Source: Rhodococcus ruber NBRC 15591 (GTDB lineage Bacteria; Actinomycetota; Actinomycetes; Mycobacteriales; Mycobacteriaceae). From it: a stretch of DNA of 64,000 bases. The stretch spans positions 28,632-92,631 of the forward strand of contig NZ_BCXE01000003.1 in NCBI RefSeq assembly GCF_001894945.1, written 5' to 3'. A model generated the notes under the pieces. It saw only the letters and a list, made by a program, of their open reading frames with translations. It did not search any database and was not told where the DNA came from. Positions within the stretch are counted from its first letter, which is position 1. Each line of letters begins with the position of its first letter. A program made the translations under genes and the position numbers. Shown here in pieces: positions 16,244-23,708 of this stretch.

Positions 16244-17365
16244 ATGAAGACCATCGGAGCGCTGCTGTGGGAGCCGGGAACCCGGTCCGGTTGGAGCGTC
16301 GAGGAAATCGAGATCGATCCCCCCAAGAGCCGGGAGGTGCGGGTCAAGCTCGCCGCCTCCGGCATCTGCCACAGTGACGACCACGTCGACACCGGCGACA
16401 TCCCCCTCGACTGGGCGCCGATCATCGGTGGCCACGAAGGCGCCGGCGTGATCGAGGAACTCGGCCCGGACGTCACCGGTTTCGAGGTCGGCGACCACGT
16501 CGTCCTGTCCTTCCTGCCGTCCTGCGGCCACTGCAAGATGTGCACCATCGGCCGTTCCAACATGTGCGAGATGGGTGCCGGCGTGCTCGCGGGCTACGCA
16601 CCCGACGGCACGCACCGCGTCCACGCCCGCGGCCAGGGCGTCGGCCCGTTCTCCTACCTCGGCACCTTCTCGCCGTACGTCGTGGTCAACATCGACTCGT
16701 GCGTGAAGATCGGCAAGGACATCCCGCTCGACAAGGCCGCGCTCATCGGCTGCGGCGTGCCCACCGGCTGGGGATCGTCCGTCTACGCGGCCGACATCCA
16801 GCTCGGTGACACCGTGGTCGTCATCGGCACCGGCGGTGTGGGCATGAACGCCGTCCAGGGCGCCCGGCACAAGGGCGCCAAGAACATCGTCACGATCGAC
16901 CCGGTCGAGTTCAAGCGCGACCAGGCGAAGATCTTCGGTGCCACCCACACCACCGAGAACTTCGACCAGTGCCGCGAGGTCGTCGATCAGCTCACCGACG
17001 GCCAGGGCGCCGACGTCGTCATCATCACGGTCGACATCGCCTACGGGCACCTGCTGAACCCCGCCCAGGAGATGACCCGTCGCGGCGGCACCCTGGTGCT
17101 CACCTCGGCGGCGCCGGTCACCCAGCGCGACGTGCCGTTCGACCTGTTCACCTTCGCGATGTCGGGCAAGCGCCTGCAGGGCACCCTGTACGGCACCACG
17201 ACGGCGCGCCGCGACATCCCGCTCATCGCCGACATGTACCGCCGCGGCGAGTTCAAGCTGGACGAGCTGGTCACCAAGACCTACAAGCTCGAGGACATCA
17301 ACACCGCGTTCAAGGATCTCCGCGACGGCAAGAACATCCGCGGCGTCATCATGTACGACGACTAG
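16244..17365 (+). CDS. NDMA-dependent, zinc-type alcohol dehydrogenase (mycofactocin-associated)
   Basis: A 373-residue medium-chain dehydrogenase. The catalytic zinc region is GICHSDDHVDTG and GGHEGAGVIEE, the structural zinc cysteines are in CGHCKMCTIGRSNMC, and the nucleotide motif is GTGGVGMNA. The full-length pattern (MKTIGALLWEPG, GVPTGWGSSVYAA, GTLYGTTTARRDIP) is that of actinobacterial alcohol dehydrogenases that need an artificial acceptor such as NDMA because their cofactor is not freely exchanged, a family tied to mycofactocin. Oxidises an alcohol in the island's pathway. ATG at 16244 after GAGGAG; first gene of a five-gene operon. Confidence 0.92.
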   Translation: MKTIGALLWEPGTRSGWSVEEIEIDPPKSREVRVKLAASGICHSDDHVDTGDIPLDWAPIIGGHEGAGVIEELGPDVTGFEVGDHVVLSFLPSCGHCKMCTIGRSNMCEMGAGVLAGYAPDGTHRVHARGQGVGPFSYLGTFSPYVVVNIDSCVKIGKDIPLDKAALIGCGVPTGWGSSVYAADIQLGDTVVVIGTGGVGMNAVQGARHKGAKNIVTIDPVEFKRDQAKIFGATHTTENFDQCREVVDQLTDGQGADVVIITVDIAYGHLLNPAQEMTRRGGTLVLTSAAPVTQRDVPFDLFTFAMSGKRLQGTLYGTTTARRDIPLIADMYRRGEFKLDELVTKTYKLEDINTAFKDLRDGKNIRGVIMYDD

Positions 17366-17406
17366 ATCGGCACGCGCGACTGCGCGGGTGATCCGCGCCC
17401 GGCACC

Positions 17407-17442
17407 CGGGCCGGGACGGAGTCGACACTCCGTCCCGGCCCG
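17407..17442 (+). terminator. Intra-operon hairpin after the alcohol dehydrogenase
   Basis: Perfect 16-base arms (17407-17422, 17427-17442) around a CGAC loop. It may reduce transcription into the NTF2-SDR-FMO genes that start 30 bases later, or separate the transcripts. Confidence 0.65.
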
Positions 17443-17471
17443 TCCGTGTACCTCCGACAGGAACAGAGCCG

Positions 17472-18017
17472 ATGACTGCCTCGAACCTCGCGGACCTCGA
17501 TTCCGCCGCCCTGAGCCGCCTCGTCGCCAAGGACGAGATCCGGGATCTCGCAGGGCGTTACGCCCTGGCCGTCGACGACCACGACATCGACGCCGTCCTG
17601 TCGATGTTCACCGAGGACGGTGTCTTCGAGGTCGCCGGCACCGAACTGTGCGGCCGTGAGCAGATCCGCCCCTTCTACGTCTCCAGCATGGACCGTTACC
17701 ACACCATGCTGCACACCCCCGAGATCCACCTCGTCACGATCGAAGACGACTCGCACGCAAGCGGAATCATGACCGGCCACGCCGAACTGGCCGTCCACGA
17801 CACGCTGATGATGACCGCCTTCCGCTATCGGGACCGGTACGTGCGGCGGGACAGCACATGGCTTTTCGAAAGACGCACCGTATCGTTCATGTACGCGGTA
17901 CCGTTCGAGTCGATGGGCTCGAGTTTCCGTACCACCAAACGGATTCGGTGGCCCCAGACCCGATACACCGAAGCCGACTATCCGGAGTCGGCTCCCACCT
18001 GGAACACCTACCGCTGA
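17472..18017 (+). CDS. SnoaL/NTF2-like protein with PTWxTYR tail
   Basis: A 181-residue NTF2/SnoaL-fold protein: AKDEIRDLAGRYALAVDDHDIDAVLSMFTEDG forms the first helices and REQIRPFYVSSMDRY the next. It is closely related to the protein at 60553-61107 in the segments AVDDHDI, MYAVPFE and the C-terminal PTWNTYR, which lies beyond the usual fold. Function unknown; family members include small isomerases, dehydratases and monooxygenase accessories. The ATG at 17472 has AGGA upstream. It lies between the alcohol dehydrogenase and the mycofactocin SDR. Confidence 0.8.
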   Translation: MTASNLADLDSAALSRLVAKDEIRDLAGRYALAVDDHDIDAVLSMFTEDGVFEVAGTELCGREQIRPFYVSSMDRYHTMLHTPEIHLVTIEDDSHASGIMTGHAELAVHDTLMMTAFRYRDRYVRRDSTWLFERRTVSFMYAVPFESMGSSFRTTKRIRWPQTRYTEADYPESAPTWNTYR

Positions 18018-18056
18018 CGGCGGATCGGGCCCGTCGGCGGCCCCGAAGGAGCAGCT

Positions 18057-18899
18057 ATGACAGGACGGGTAGCAGGTAAGGTCGCGTTCATCACGGGGGC
18101 GGCCCGCGGCCAGGGACGCAGTCACGCGATCCGCCTCGCCGAGGAGGGCGCCGACATCGTCGCTCTCGATGTCGCCGAGGAGATCGAGAGCGTCACCCGC
18201 TTCTACCCCGGCGCCACCGAGGAGGACCTGGCCGAGACGGTGCGCGCCGTCGAGGCCCTCGACCGCCGGATCATCGCCCGCAAGGCCGACGTCCGCAACT
18301 TCGACGCCGTGAAGGCCGTCGTCGACGAGGGCATCGCCGAACTCGGCCGGATCGACATCGTCGCCGCCAACGCGGGGATCTTCCTCTTCGGCGACGAGAC
18401 GCACCTCGTCACCGAACGCGACTGGGACGACGTCCTCGACATCAACCTCAAGGGCGTGTGGCACACCTGCAAGGCCGTCACCCCGCACCTGATCGAGCAG
18501 GGCACCGGTGGCTCGATCGTCATCACCAGCTCCACCGCAGGCCTGAAGGGCACGCCGAACGTGGCGCCCTACACCGCGAGCAAGCACGCCGTGGTCGGCC
18601 TGATGCGCACGCTGGCACTGGAATTGGGGCCGCACGGCATCCGCGTCAACACCGTGCATCCCACCGGCGTCGCCACGGACATGATCCTGAACGAATCCTG
18701 CTTCCGGCTGTTCCTCCCGGACGTGGAACATCCCACGCAGGAACAGGCCGCACCGGTCTTCGCCACCACCAACGTCCTGCCCGTGCCGTGGATCGAACCG
18801 ATCGACATCTCCAACGCGGTGCTCTACCTCGCCTCCGACGAGGCCCGGTACGTCACCGGCACCGAACTCAAGGTCGACGCCGGCTACACCCTGCGCTGA
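18057..18899 (+). CDS. Mycofactocin-coupled SDR (carveol dehydrogenase-like)
   Basis: A 280-residue short-chain dehydrogenase. The nucleotide motif is TGAARGQG, and the catalytic residues are Ser in TSSTAG with Tyr and Lys in YTASK. After the second strand it has the extra segment running from about VAEEIESVTRFYPG to AVEALDRR, which marks the mycofactocin-coupled SDR family that includes carveol dehydrogenase. These enzymes hold NAD tightly and pass electrons to mycofactocin. It probably oxidises a secondary alcohol to a ketone. Three paralogues lie at 26218, 38665 and 41997. ATG at 18057 after AAGGAG. Confidence 0.92.
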   Translation: MTGRVAGKVAFITGAARGQGRSHAIRLAEEGADIVALDVAEEIESVTRFYPGATEEDLAETVRAVEALDRRIIARKADVRNFDAVKAVVDEGIAELGRIDIVAANAGIFLFGDETHLVTERDWDDVLDINLKGVWHTCKAVTPHLIEQGTGGSIVITSSTAGLKGTPNVAPYTASKHAVVGLMRTLALELGPHGIRVNTVHPTGVATDMILNESCFRLFLPDVEHPTQEQAAPVFATTNVLPVPWIEPIDISNAVLYLASDEARYVTGTELKVDAGYTLR

Positions 18900-18924
18900 T
18901 CCGGCCGGACGAACGGGAGACCTC

Positions 18925-20721
18925 ATGACCGCAAGACTCGACACCCCGCGTCTCGATCCCGCCCGCCCCGCCGAGGTCGCCGAGCGCTGGCTCGCGGATT
19001 TCGCCGATGCACTCCGGTCGGGCGGTACCGGCGACTATCCGGATGCTCTCGCCACCGACGCATGGTGGCGCGACCTGCTCGCCTTCACCGGTGATCTGCG
19101 CAGCCTGCACGGCGAATCGGCGATCCGCCCGCTGCTCACCGGCGCGGCGGACCTCGAGGTCCGCGACGAGGCACTCGATTCCGCCGCCCCGCCGGTTCTG
19201 CTGCCCACCGGCGACGGTCCGCCGGTGATACAGCTGCTCTTCCGCCTCACCGTCCGCTTCGGACAGGTCCGTGGCGTCGCGCGCCTGACCCCGGACGAGA
19301 CGGACCGCTGGCGAGCGATCGCCGTGCTGACGGCCCTCGACAGTCTCGCCGGGGCCGAACCGGCTGTCGGAGAACGTCGTCCGATCGGCGCCCCGGAACC
19401 CGGGGAACGCGTCACCGCCCACTGGGGCGACCGCCGCCGTCTCGCGAACGAGTGCGCCGACCGGGATCCGGACGTCCTCGTGATCGGTGCCGGGCATTCC
19501 GGCCTCGGACTCGCCGCCTACCTGGGCGCGATGAACGTGCACACGCTCGTCGTCGAACGCAACGAGCGCGTGGGCGACAACTGGCGCAACCGGTACGACT
19601 CGCTGGTGCTGCACGACCCCGTGTGGTCGAACCATCTGCCGATGATGCCGTTCCCACCCACCTGGCCCGTGTTCACCCCGAAGGACAAGATGGGTGACTG
19701 GCTCGACATCTACGCCCGGGCCCTGGAACTGAACGTGTGGACGCGCACGGAACTGGTGAGTGCCTCGTACGATCCGGCGACGAGGCGCTGGGAGGTGCTC
19801 CTCGACCGCGGCGGCGAACGGCGCGTACTGCATCCACAGCACGTGGTCCTGGCCACCGGACTGAGCGGCACCGAGCCGCTCGTCCCGGACATCCCCGGGA
19901 CCGGAGAATTCGCGGGCGAACTGCTCCATTCCGGCCGGTACGCGACGGACCCCCGACGGAGCGGCCGGAACGTCGTCGTCATCGGCACCGGGAACAGCGG
20001 CCACGACATCGCGCAGGACCTCTACAACACCGGCGCGAACGTGACCCTCGTCCAGCGGGGTCCGACCTACGTCGTCGGCGGCACCACCGTGGTCGACGTC
20101 ATGCTGAAGCCGGCCTACGGCGAGGACACCGCACCCACCGAGATCGCCGACCTCGTCGGGGCGTCGTTCGCGCGACGGGACGAGGGATTCGTCGACGGTC
20201 TGCGTACCGCGGTCGCGGCGATGGCCGACATCGATCGTGATCTGCTCGATGCCCTGAGCGCCCGGGGATTCCGCCATCACCTGGGCGACGGCGGGACCGG
20301 AGCGATGAACCTCTTCCTCACCCGCAACGGCGGCTACTACATCGACGTCGGCGCCTCGCGGCTCGTCGCGGACGGGTCGATCGGGCTGGTCGCCGGGAAG
20401 ACCGTCGAACGATTCGTCCCCGAGGGTGTCATGATGTCGGACGGCACCGTCCTGCCCGCCGACACCGTCGTGTTCGCCACCGGATTCCGGGGCATTCTCG
20501 ACACTGCCCGCCGCGTCCTGGGCGACGCGGTCGCCGACCGGTGCGGACCGGTCTGGGGCCTCGACGACGAGGGCGAGATCCGGTCGGTGTGGCGACGTTC
20601 CGGCCACGACCGGTTCTGGTTCAGCGGCGGCAATCTCACGTTCGCCCGGATCTACAACAAGTACCTCGCACTGCAGATCAGAGCCGACCTGGACGGCATC
20701 GACCTGCCGTCCGTTCCCTGA
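18925..20721 (+). CDS. Flavin-containing monooxygenase with N-terminal NTF2-like domain
   Basis: A 598-residue fusion. Residues 1-160 or so look like an NTF2/SnoaL-type domain. The rest is an FMO/YUCCA-type monooxygenase, with FAD motif GAGHSG at 188-193, ERNERVGDNWRNRYDSLVLHDP, the NADPH motif GTGNSG and an FMO-type FAGELLHSGRY stretch. It should oxygenate a substrate with NADPH and O2. The ATG at 18925 has GGGAGA upstream and 25 bases separate it from the SDR. The N-terminal fold matches the many free-standing NTF2 genes in the island. Substrate unknown; a Baeyer-Villiger-type or heteroatom oxidation is possible. Confidence 0.87.
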   Translation: MTARLDTPRLDPARPAEVAERWLADFADALRSGGTGDYPDALATDAWWRDLLAFTGDLRSLHGESAIRPLLTGAADLEVRDEALDSAAPPVLLPTGDGPPVIQLLFRLTVRFGQVRGVARLTPDETDRWRAIAVLTALDSLAGAEPAVGERRPIGAPEPGERVTAHWGDRRRLANECADRDPDVLVIGAGHSGLGLAAYLGAMNVHTLVVERNERVGDNWRNRYDSLVLHDPVWSNHLPMMPFPPTWPVFTPKDKMGDWLDIYARALELNVWTRTELVSASYDPATRRWEVLLDRGGERRVLHPQHVVLATGLSGTEPLVPDIPGTGEFAGELLHSGRYATDPRRSGRNVVVIGTGNSGHDIAQDLYNTGANVTLVQRGPTYVVGGTTVVDVMLKPAYGEDTAPTEIADLVGASFARRDEGFVDGLRTAVAAMADIDRDLLDALSARGFRHHLGDGGTGAMNLFLTRNGGYYIDVGASRLVADGSIGLVAGKTVERFVPEGVMMSDGTVLPADTVVFATGFRGILDTARRVLGDAVADRCGPVWGLDDEGEIRSVWRRSGHDRFWFSGGNLTFARIYNKYLALQIRADLDGIDLPSVP

Positions 20722-20752
20722 CCCATCCCCTCGAGTACACGGAGACCGACAC

Positions 20753-21175
20753 ATGCGCGCCGACGACATCAACGAGATCATCCGCGTCACCCACCTCTAC
20801 GCCCGGGGTCTCGACCGGTTCGACCCCAAGGAAGCCCTGTCCGCCTTCGCACCCGACGGGGTGTGGGACGCCAGCGCCGTGGGCCTGACCCGGTACGAGG
20901 GCCACGAGCAGATCCTCGACTTCTTCGAGCGGGACGCACAGGCGGTGGACAAGCAGTTCCACATCATCACCAATCACGTGATCGACTTCGAGGACGACGA
21001 CCACGCCACCGGTACGAATTACGTCTTCTCCGAAGCGGAGATGAAGAACGGCGCCGCCATCAAGGCGATCGCACTCAACGAGGACCGCTACGTCCGCACC
21101 GCCGACGGCTGGAAGATCGCCGAGCGGATCATCACGGGTCTCACCACGCCGCAGATGGACGGCTTCGACGCCTGA
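20753..21175 (+). CDS. SnoaL/NTF2-like protein
   Basis: A 140-residue NTF2-fold protein (INEIIRVTHLYARGLDRFDPKEALSAFAPDG, then FFERDAQAVDKQFHIITNHVI, and the late strand EDRYVRTADGWKIAERII). It is the last gene of the alcohol dehydrogenase operon, 31 bases after the FMO. It may assist the monooxygenase or carry out a small isomerisation or dehydration; no catalytic residues can be assigned. ATG at 20753 with GGAG upstream. Confidence 0.8.
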   Translation: MRADDINEIIRVTHLYARGLDRFDPKEALSAFAPDGVWDASAVGLTRYEGHEQILDFFERDAQAVDKQFHIITNHVIDFEDDDHATGTNYVFSEAEMKNGAAIKAIALNEDRYVRTADGWKIAERIITGLTTPQMDGFDA

Positions 21176-21196
21176 CCACGACGGCGAGATACGCGG

Positions 21197-21228
21197 CCGG
21201 GGTGGGGACTTCGCAGTCCCCACCCCGG
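21197..21228. terminator. Bidirectional terminator hairpin
   Basis: Perfect 14-base arms (21197-21210 and 21215-21228) with a TCGC loop between two convergent genes. Confidence 0.85.
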
Positions 21229-21255
21229 TCGCGTGTCCCGGTCGGGTATCCCCGA

Positions 21256-21564
21256 TCAGATGTCCTTGGTGATCTCGTAGAAGTCGAACGAGACGCCGGC
21301 CTGCGCGAAGTTCTCGAGGTCGGCTGCGCCCTGCTGTCCTTCCGGCGACGCCATGTCCGCGAGCATGGCTTCCTTGCTGTCCCAGTCGCAGACCGCGACC
21401 AGGAAGTGCGGCGGGGTGCTGCCGTCGGGAGTGGAGCACACACCCCATTCGTAGTTCCGGATGCCCTGCTGCTTCAGTGCGAGCTTGGAGTGCACGTTGC
21501 GGTAGTGGTCGAGGAACTTCTCGGGATCCTCGGGGTGGTTGTAGGCGGCGACGAGTCGGTACAT
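21256..21564 (-). CDS. EthD-domain protein
   Basis: A 102-residue dimeric alpha-beta-barrel (EthD) protein: MYRLVAAYNHPEDPEKFLDHYRNVH at the start is the family signature. EthD is needed in the P450 system for fuel-ether degradation in Rhodococcus ruber, but its reaction is unclear. Other members are small lyases or decarboxylases. The ATG at 21564 has AGAGG six bases upstream. It is transcribed away from the BVMO at 21855 and may share its control region. Confidence 0.82.
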   Translation of the reverse strand: MYRLVAAYNHPEDPEKFLDHYRNVHSKLALKQQGIRNYEWGVCSTPDGSTPPHFLVAVCDWDSKEAMLADMASPEGQQGAADLENFAQAGVSFDFYEITKDI

Positions 21565-21689
21565 GTGGACCTCTTTCGATGATGGGTTCGGACATTCTCC
21601 GGGCGGCGGACCCGCACGCGGGATGGTGGAGTGGTCCCGCACGCAGCAAGAAGGCAGGAAAGCCCGCCACATATATTCGCTTTCCGTCT

Positions 21690-21730
21690 TTGATTATATC
21701 CATTCGCATTGATAGAGTGATACCCGTCAC
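21690..21730 (+). promoter_or_regulatory. Second BVMO promoter with operator-like box
   Basis: -35 TTGATT (21690-21695), 17-bp spacer, -10 TAGAGT (21713-21718), and the box GTGATACCCGTCAC (21717-21730) beginning in the -10. The spacer carries a diverged copy of the AT palindrome (21696-21715). Same layout as the promoter at 16113-16153. Confidence 0.65.
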
Positions 21731-21854
21731 AGACTTTTTTTCCGCGCCGGCCGATCAGCCGGGCGGATCACGCTCCCGCCGGACCCACCGAATCCGCGAG
21801 TCCGGCGGCAACATCGGCACATCCGATCGAATCCCCAGTCAGAGAGGCCATCCG

Positions 21855-23480
21855 ATGACTGCAACTCCCACCCCCACCGCCGCTACCGAGGTCGATGCCG
21901 TCGTCGTCGGCGCGGGCTTCGCAGGCCTGTACCTGCTGTGGAAGCTGCGCCGCCACGGTTACACCGCCGTCGCCCTCGACAAGGGCAAGGAGGTCGGCGG
22001 CACCTGGCACTGGAACCGCTACCCCGGCGCCCGCTGCGACGTGGACAGCCACGACTACTCCTTCGGGTTCGACGAGGATCTCGAGCAGGAGTGGGAGTGG
22101 AGCGAGCGTTACCCGTCGCAGCCCGAACTGCAGGCGTACCTCTCGCACGTCGCCGACCGGTTCGACCTGCGCCGCGACATCCGGCTCGAAACCGCCGTCA
22201 CCGAAGCCCGATTCGACGATGGCGAGCAGAAGTGGCACGTCCGCACCGACCGGGGCGACGAGTACGTCGCTCGGTTCTGTCTCATGGCCGTCGGCTGCCT
22301 GTCGGTACCGAAGGACGTCGACGTCCCCGGCCTCGACAAGTTCCAGGGACCGATCTACCGCACCAGCGCGTGGCCGGAGGAGGGGGTGGACTTCACCGGT
22401 CTGCGGGTCGCCGCGGTCGGTACGGGTTCCTCCGGGGTGCAGGCCATCCCGGAGATCGCCAAGCAGGCCGGCACGCTGACCGTCCTCCAGCGCACCGCCA
22501 ACTTCGTCATTCCCGCCCGCAACCACAAGCTCGACCCGGAGTTCGTCGCGAACGTCAAGGCGAACTACCGCGCGCGGCGCCAGGCCTGCCGGACCGCCGC
22601 CGCCGGCTGCATCCGCGACGACAACCCGAAGGCCGCGTACGACGTCAGCGACGACGAGCGGTGGGCCGAGTACGAGAAGCGCTGGCAGGGCGGCGGCATC
22701 GCCTTCCTCGGCGCGTTCGCGGACCTGATGGTGGATCAGCGGGCCAACGACTCGGTGTGCGACTTCGTCCGGGCCAAGGTCGACGAGATCGTCGACGATC
22801 CGGACGTCGCGGACAGCCTCAAGCCGTTCGGCTACCCGATGGGCGCGAAGCGGCCCGTCATCGGCACGGACTGGTACGAGACGTTCAACCGCGACAACGT
22901 CGAACTGGTCGACCTGCGGAAGAAGCCCCTCGACAGCTTCACCGAGCACGGCATGCATCTCGCCGACGGCACCGAGTACGAGTTCGACGCCGTCGTGCTC
23001 GCCACCGGGTTCGACGCCTTCACCGGCGCGTTCACGCAGATCGACATCCGCGGCCGCGGCGGTCTGCCGTTGCGGGAGGCGTGGCAGGAGGGCCCGAAGA
23101 CACACCTGGGCCTGGGCACCGCGGGCTTCCCCAACATGTTCATCATCGCCAACGTCGGCAGCCCGTCGGTGCTGTCGAACATGGTGACCGCCATCGAGCA
23201 GCACGTCGAGTGGACGGTCGAGACCATGGATCACATGCGCGAGCACGGACTGACCACGATCGAGGCCACCGAGGAGGCGCAGAACGCGTGGGTCGAGACC
23301 GTGGAGGAGATCGCGAACATGACCCTGTGGCCGCAGGGTGAGTCGGGATCCTGGTACCGCGGGCAGAACATCCCCGGCAAGCCGCAGATCTTCATGCCCT
23401 ACGCCGGCGGCATCGTGCTCTACGAGCAGACGTGGAACGAGGTCCGCGACGCGGACTTCAAGGGATTCGTCCTGGCCTGA
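21855..23480 (+). CDS. Baeyer-Villiger-type flavin monooxygenase with altered fingerprint
   Basis: A 541-residue homologue of CHMO-like BVMOs: FAD motif GAGFAG, KEVGGTWHWNRYPGARCD, NADPH motif GTGSSG and LATGFDAFTG. The fingerprint at 163-174 reads F-Q-G-P-I-Y-R-T-S-A-W-P, so the normally conserved His is Arg169 (codon CGC). The rest of the enzyme looks intact. It may still be a BVMO with changed kinetics, or do a related oxygenation or oxidase reaction. Single-gene unit behind an island-type promoter. ATG at 21855, AGAGAGG upstream. Confidence 0.88.
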   Translation: MTATPTPTAATEVDAVVVGAGFAGLYLLWKLRRHGYTAVALDKGKEVGGTWHWNRYPGARCDVDSHDYSFGFDEDLEQEWEWSERYPSQPELQAYLSHVADRFDLRRDIRLETAVTEARFDDGEQKWHVRTDRGDEYVARFCLMAVGCLSVPKDVDVPGLDKFQGPIYRTSAWPEEGVDFTGLRVAAVGTGSSGVQAIPEIAKQAGTLTVLQRTANFVIPARNHKLDPEFVANVKANYRARRQACRTAAAGCIRDDNPKAAYDVSDDERWAEYEKRWQGGGIAFLGAFADLMVDQRANDSVCDFVRAKVDEIVDDPDVADSLKPFGYPMGAKRPVIGTDWYETFNRDNVELVDLRKKPLDSFTEHGMHLADGTEYEFDAVVLATGFDAFTGAFTQIDIRGRGGLPLREAWQEGPKTHLGLGTAGFPNMFIIANVGSPSVLSNMVTAIEQHVEWTVETMDHMREHGLTTIEATEEAQNAWVETVEEIANMTLWPQGESGSWYRGQNIPGKPQIFMPYAGGIVLYEQTWNEVRDADFKGFVLA

Positions 23481-23492
23481 TGTCGGGGCCTC

Positions 23493-23527
23493 GCGCCGGG
23501 CGATCGCAACCAGCGATCGCCCGGCGC
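23493..23527 (+). terminator. Terminator hairpin of the second BVMO gene
   Basis: Perfect 15-base arms (23493-23507, 23513-23527) around AACCA, 12 bases after the stop codon. Confidence 0.85.
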
Positions 23528-23651
23528 CTTTCGCTGCGTCGCTCGTATCGCGCGGGTGGATCTCGCACCGAGCGGGAGGATCTCGCGCCGAAACGCGAGA
23601 CGCGACGACGACAACCTCCCGCTCGACGCAGCAACATCCCGCTCATCGCCG

Positions 23652-23708
23652 ACGGACACCGAAACGGGGGTGCAGGCCCGAAGCCCGCACCCCCGTCTCG
23701 GTGTCCGT
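23652..23708 (-). terminator. Terminator hairpin of the OYE operon
   Basis: Arms 23652-23673 and 23687-23708 (22 bases, one mismatch) abut the stop codon of the minus-strand OYE gene. The stretch 23528-23651 between the two terminators holds no gene or clear signal. Confidence 0.8.
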
